The notes below the pieces were generated by a model, which saw only the letters and a program-made list of their open reading frames with translations, ran no database searches and was not told where the DNA came from. A DNA stretch of 7,361 nucleotides. Source: an uncultured Sediminibacterium sp. GTDB taxonomy: Bacteria > Bacteroidota > Bacteroidia > Chitinophagales > Chitinophagaceae. The stretch lies in the NCBI GenBank assembly GCA_937907555.1, contig CALEST010000326.1, positions 1 through 7,361 on the forward strand, read 5' to 3'. Positions 6,258-7,361 of the stretch are shown in pieces. How positions within the stretch are numbered: the stretch's first letter is position 1; every line of letters starts with the position of its first letter. The position numbers and the translations under genes are program-made.

Positions 6258-7361
6258 TTAATAGGCATTCTGATCGCCCCGAATCATATTAATAATGGTT
6301 TGTAAAATAATCTGACAGTCGAACCAGAATGTCCAGCGATGAATATAGTACAAATCAAAATTCACTCGCTTCTGCATCGATCCCGGGGTTTTGGTTTCAC
6401 CCCTGTATCCATTCACCTGCGCCCAACCGGAAATACCGGGCTTTACCATATGTCTCAACATATAATTGTCGATGGTCTGCATCGATTCCAGGTTCAATGG
6501 AGTAGGATGGGGTCTGGGACCAATCACCGACATATTGCCCAGCAACACATTCCAGAACTGTGGCAATTCATCCAGATTGCTCCTTCTTAAAATGGCACCA
6601 ATACCAGTAATACGCGCATCATTTTTATGGGCTTGCTGATAATTGCCTTTCTCGTCCACATCGGTACTCTCTTTTACCATGGTCCGGAACTTATAACAGG
6701 TAATTTTTTCGTTGTTCAATCCCCATCTTTCCTGTGTAAAAAATACAGGACCCCTGGAAGTTAGCTTAATGAGAGTAATCAAGATAGGAAACAACCAGCT
6801 GGCAATCAGTATAAAAAACAGTATGGAAAATACAATATCAAAACTTCTTTTAAGGAGTCGGTTAGCTGACTTATCCAGTGGCAGTTCACGTATATTGATC
6901 ACCGACAACAAACCAATATTGTTTACCTGCAAATTAGAAGACGTGTACTGCTCAAAATCGGGAAGAATCCGGGTTTGGGTAGCATATTGATCACAGATAT
7001 CAATGCACTCTTGAATTTCTTTGTTACGATGCGTAGGTAAAGCAATCACCACTTCATCAATGGGGGTTTCCTTAATGGTTCGGGCCAGTTCCTTCACTGT
7101 CCCCTTATAGGGACAGCCATTCATCTTGGTTACCTGATCGTCCAGGAATCCCACGCACTTGTATCCGTAATAATAATAGCGGTTAATGGCTTCGTAAAAA
7201 TCCTGCGCGGCGGGTGTTACCCCAACAATGAGAATATTGTCTAGCAATTTACCATGCGAAATAGCAGAGTGCAGGTATTTGCGAATAATGTATTTGGTAA
7301 AAGTTAAGAGCACAAATAAAATACCATCCAGCATCAGGAAGAAATTCGTGGTATGTTCTCT
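6258..7361 (-). CDS. Undecaprenyl-phosphate sugar-1-phosphate transferase (WcaJ-like polyprenyl glycosylphosphotransferase), 5' partial
   Basis: The frame is open to the right edge; nine codons precede the ATG at 7334, and that Met lies inside a membrane helix (FFLMLDGILFVLL), so the true start is outside the window and roughly 100 residues with further helices are probably missing. Counting from that Met: the rest of a membrane helix (1-13), a nucleotide-binding-like fold (CoA_binding_3 type) beginning NILIVGVTPAA (33-43), then the bacterial sugar transferase domain from KRSFDI (162) to about 345. That domain has a membrane or re-entrant helix (about 168-190), GPVFFTQERWG, FRTM, a DE dyad in NLDELPQFWN (Asp255-Glu256) matching the catalytic pair of this superfamily, IGPRPHP, and KPGISGWAQVNGYRGET. 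The enzyme moves a hexose-1-phosphate from a nucleotide sugar to undecaprenyl phosphate, the first committed step of polymer synthesis at the inner membrane. The sugar (glucose or galactose, for example) cannot be assigned. It is the most upstream gene visible in the minus-strand run. Confidence 0.93.
   Translation of the reverse strand, partial: REHTTNFFLMLDGILFVLLTFTKYIIRKYLHSAISHGKLLDNILIVGVTPAAQDFYEAINRYYYYGYKCVGFLDDQVTKMNGCPYKGTVKELARTIKETPIDEVVIALPTHRNKEIQECIDICDQYATQTRILPDFEQYTSSNLQVNNIGLLSVINIRELPLDKSANRLLKRSFDIVFSILFFILIASWLFPILITLIKLTSRGPVFFTQERWGLNNEKITCYKFRTMVKESTDVDEKGNYQQAHKNDARITGIGAILRRSNLDELPQFWNVLLGNMSVIGPRPHPTPLNLESMQTIDNYMLRHMVKPGISGWAQVNGYRGETKTPGSMQKRVNFDLYYIHRWTFWFDCQIILQTIINMIRGDQNAY

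Noticed and set aside
6339..6990. Plus-strand open frames opposite the sugar transferase gene
   Set aside because: They lie over the catalytic domain of the transferase, and their translations look like antisense of conserved motifs.
7332..7334. ATG at 7334 as the start of the sugar transferase
   Set aside because: It falls within a membrane helix, the frame continues to the window edge, and the family normally has more membrane helices before this point.

Overview
This window looks like part of a surface-polysaccharide (capsule, exopolysaccharide or O-antigen) assembly locus of a Bacteroidota bacterium. The Chitinophagaceae are my best guess, from the style of the proteins only. Supporting signs are the two Wzi-family outer-membrane barrels, a very large multi-SLBB export protein, a Wzz protein without a kinase domain, the lack of clear Shine-Dalgarno sequences, and AT-rich start regions. 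I see no RNA genes, mobile elements, CRISPR arrays or long DNA repeats. No gene-free stretch exceeds 46 bases, so the window is almost fully coding.

Layout. On the plus strand, the left edge (2-1213) holds the 3' part of a Wzi-type capsule assembly barrel whose start lies outside the window. The rest is a minus-strand gene run, read from the right edge leftwards. It starts with a polyprenyl-phosphate sugar-1-phosphate transferase (7361-6258, 5' end outside the window). Next come a second, different Wzi-like barrel (about 6247-4625), a Wza-like protein with one Poly_export and about six SLBB domains (about 4578-2254), and a Wzz-type chain-length protein (2246-1179). Junctions are overlapping or very short (7 to 46 bases), so the four genes are probably one operon with wzz last. 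The plus-strand wzi gene and wzz converge tail to tail and share 35 coding bases.

Working together (inferred from family knowledge). The transferase puts the first sugar phosphate on undecaprenyl phosphate at the inner membrane. Wzz sets chain length during periplasmic polymerisation and contacts the Wza-like protein, which carries polymer across the periplasm and outer membrane. The Wzi-like barrels act at the outer membrane in surface attachment or assembly. Flippase, polymerase and other glycosyltransferases are not in the window and may lie beyond the right edge.

I do not see a clearly undescribed system. The points most worth a second look are the pairing of two divergent Wzi barrels, the non-lipoprotein six-SLBB exporter, and the 35-base convergent coding overlap in which the Wzi barrel also lacks the usual terminal aromatic residue.
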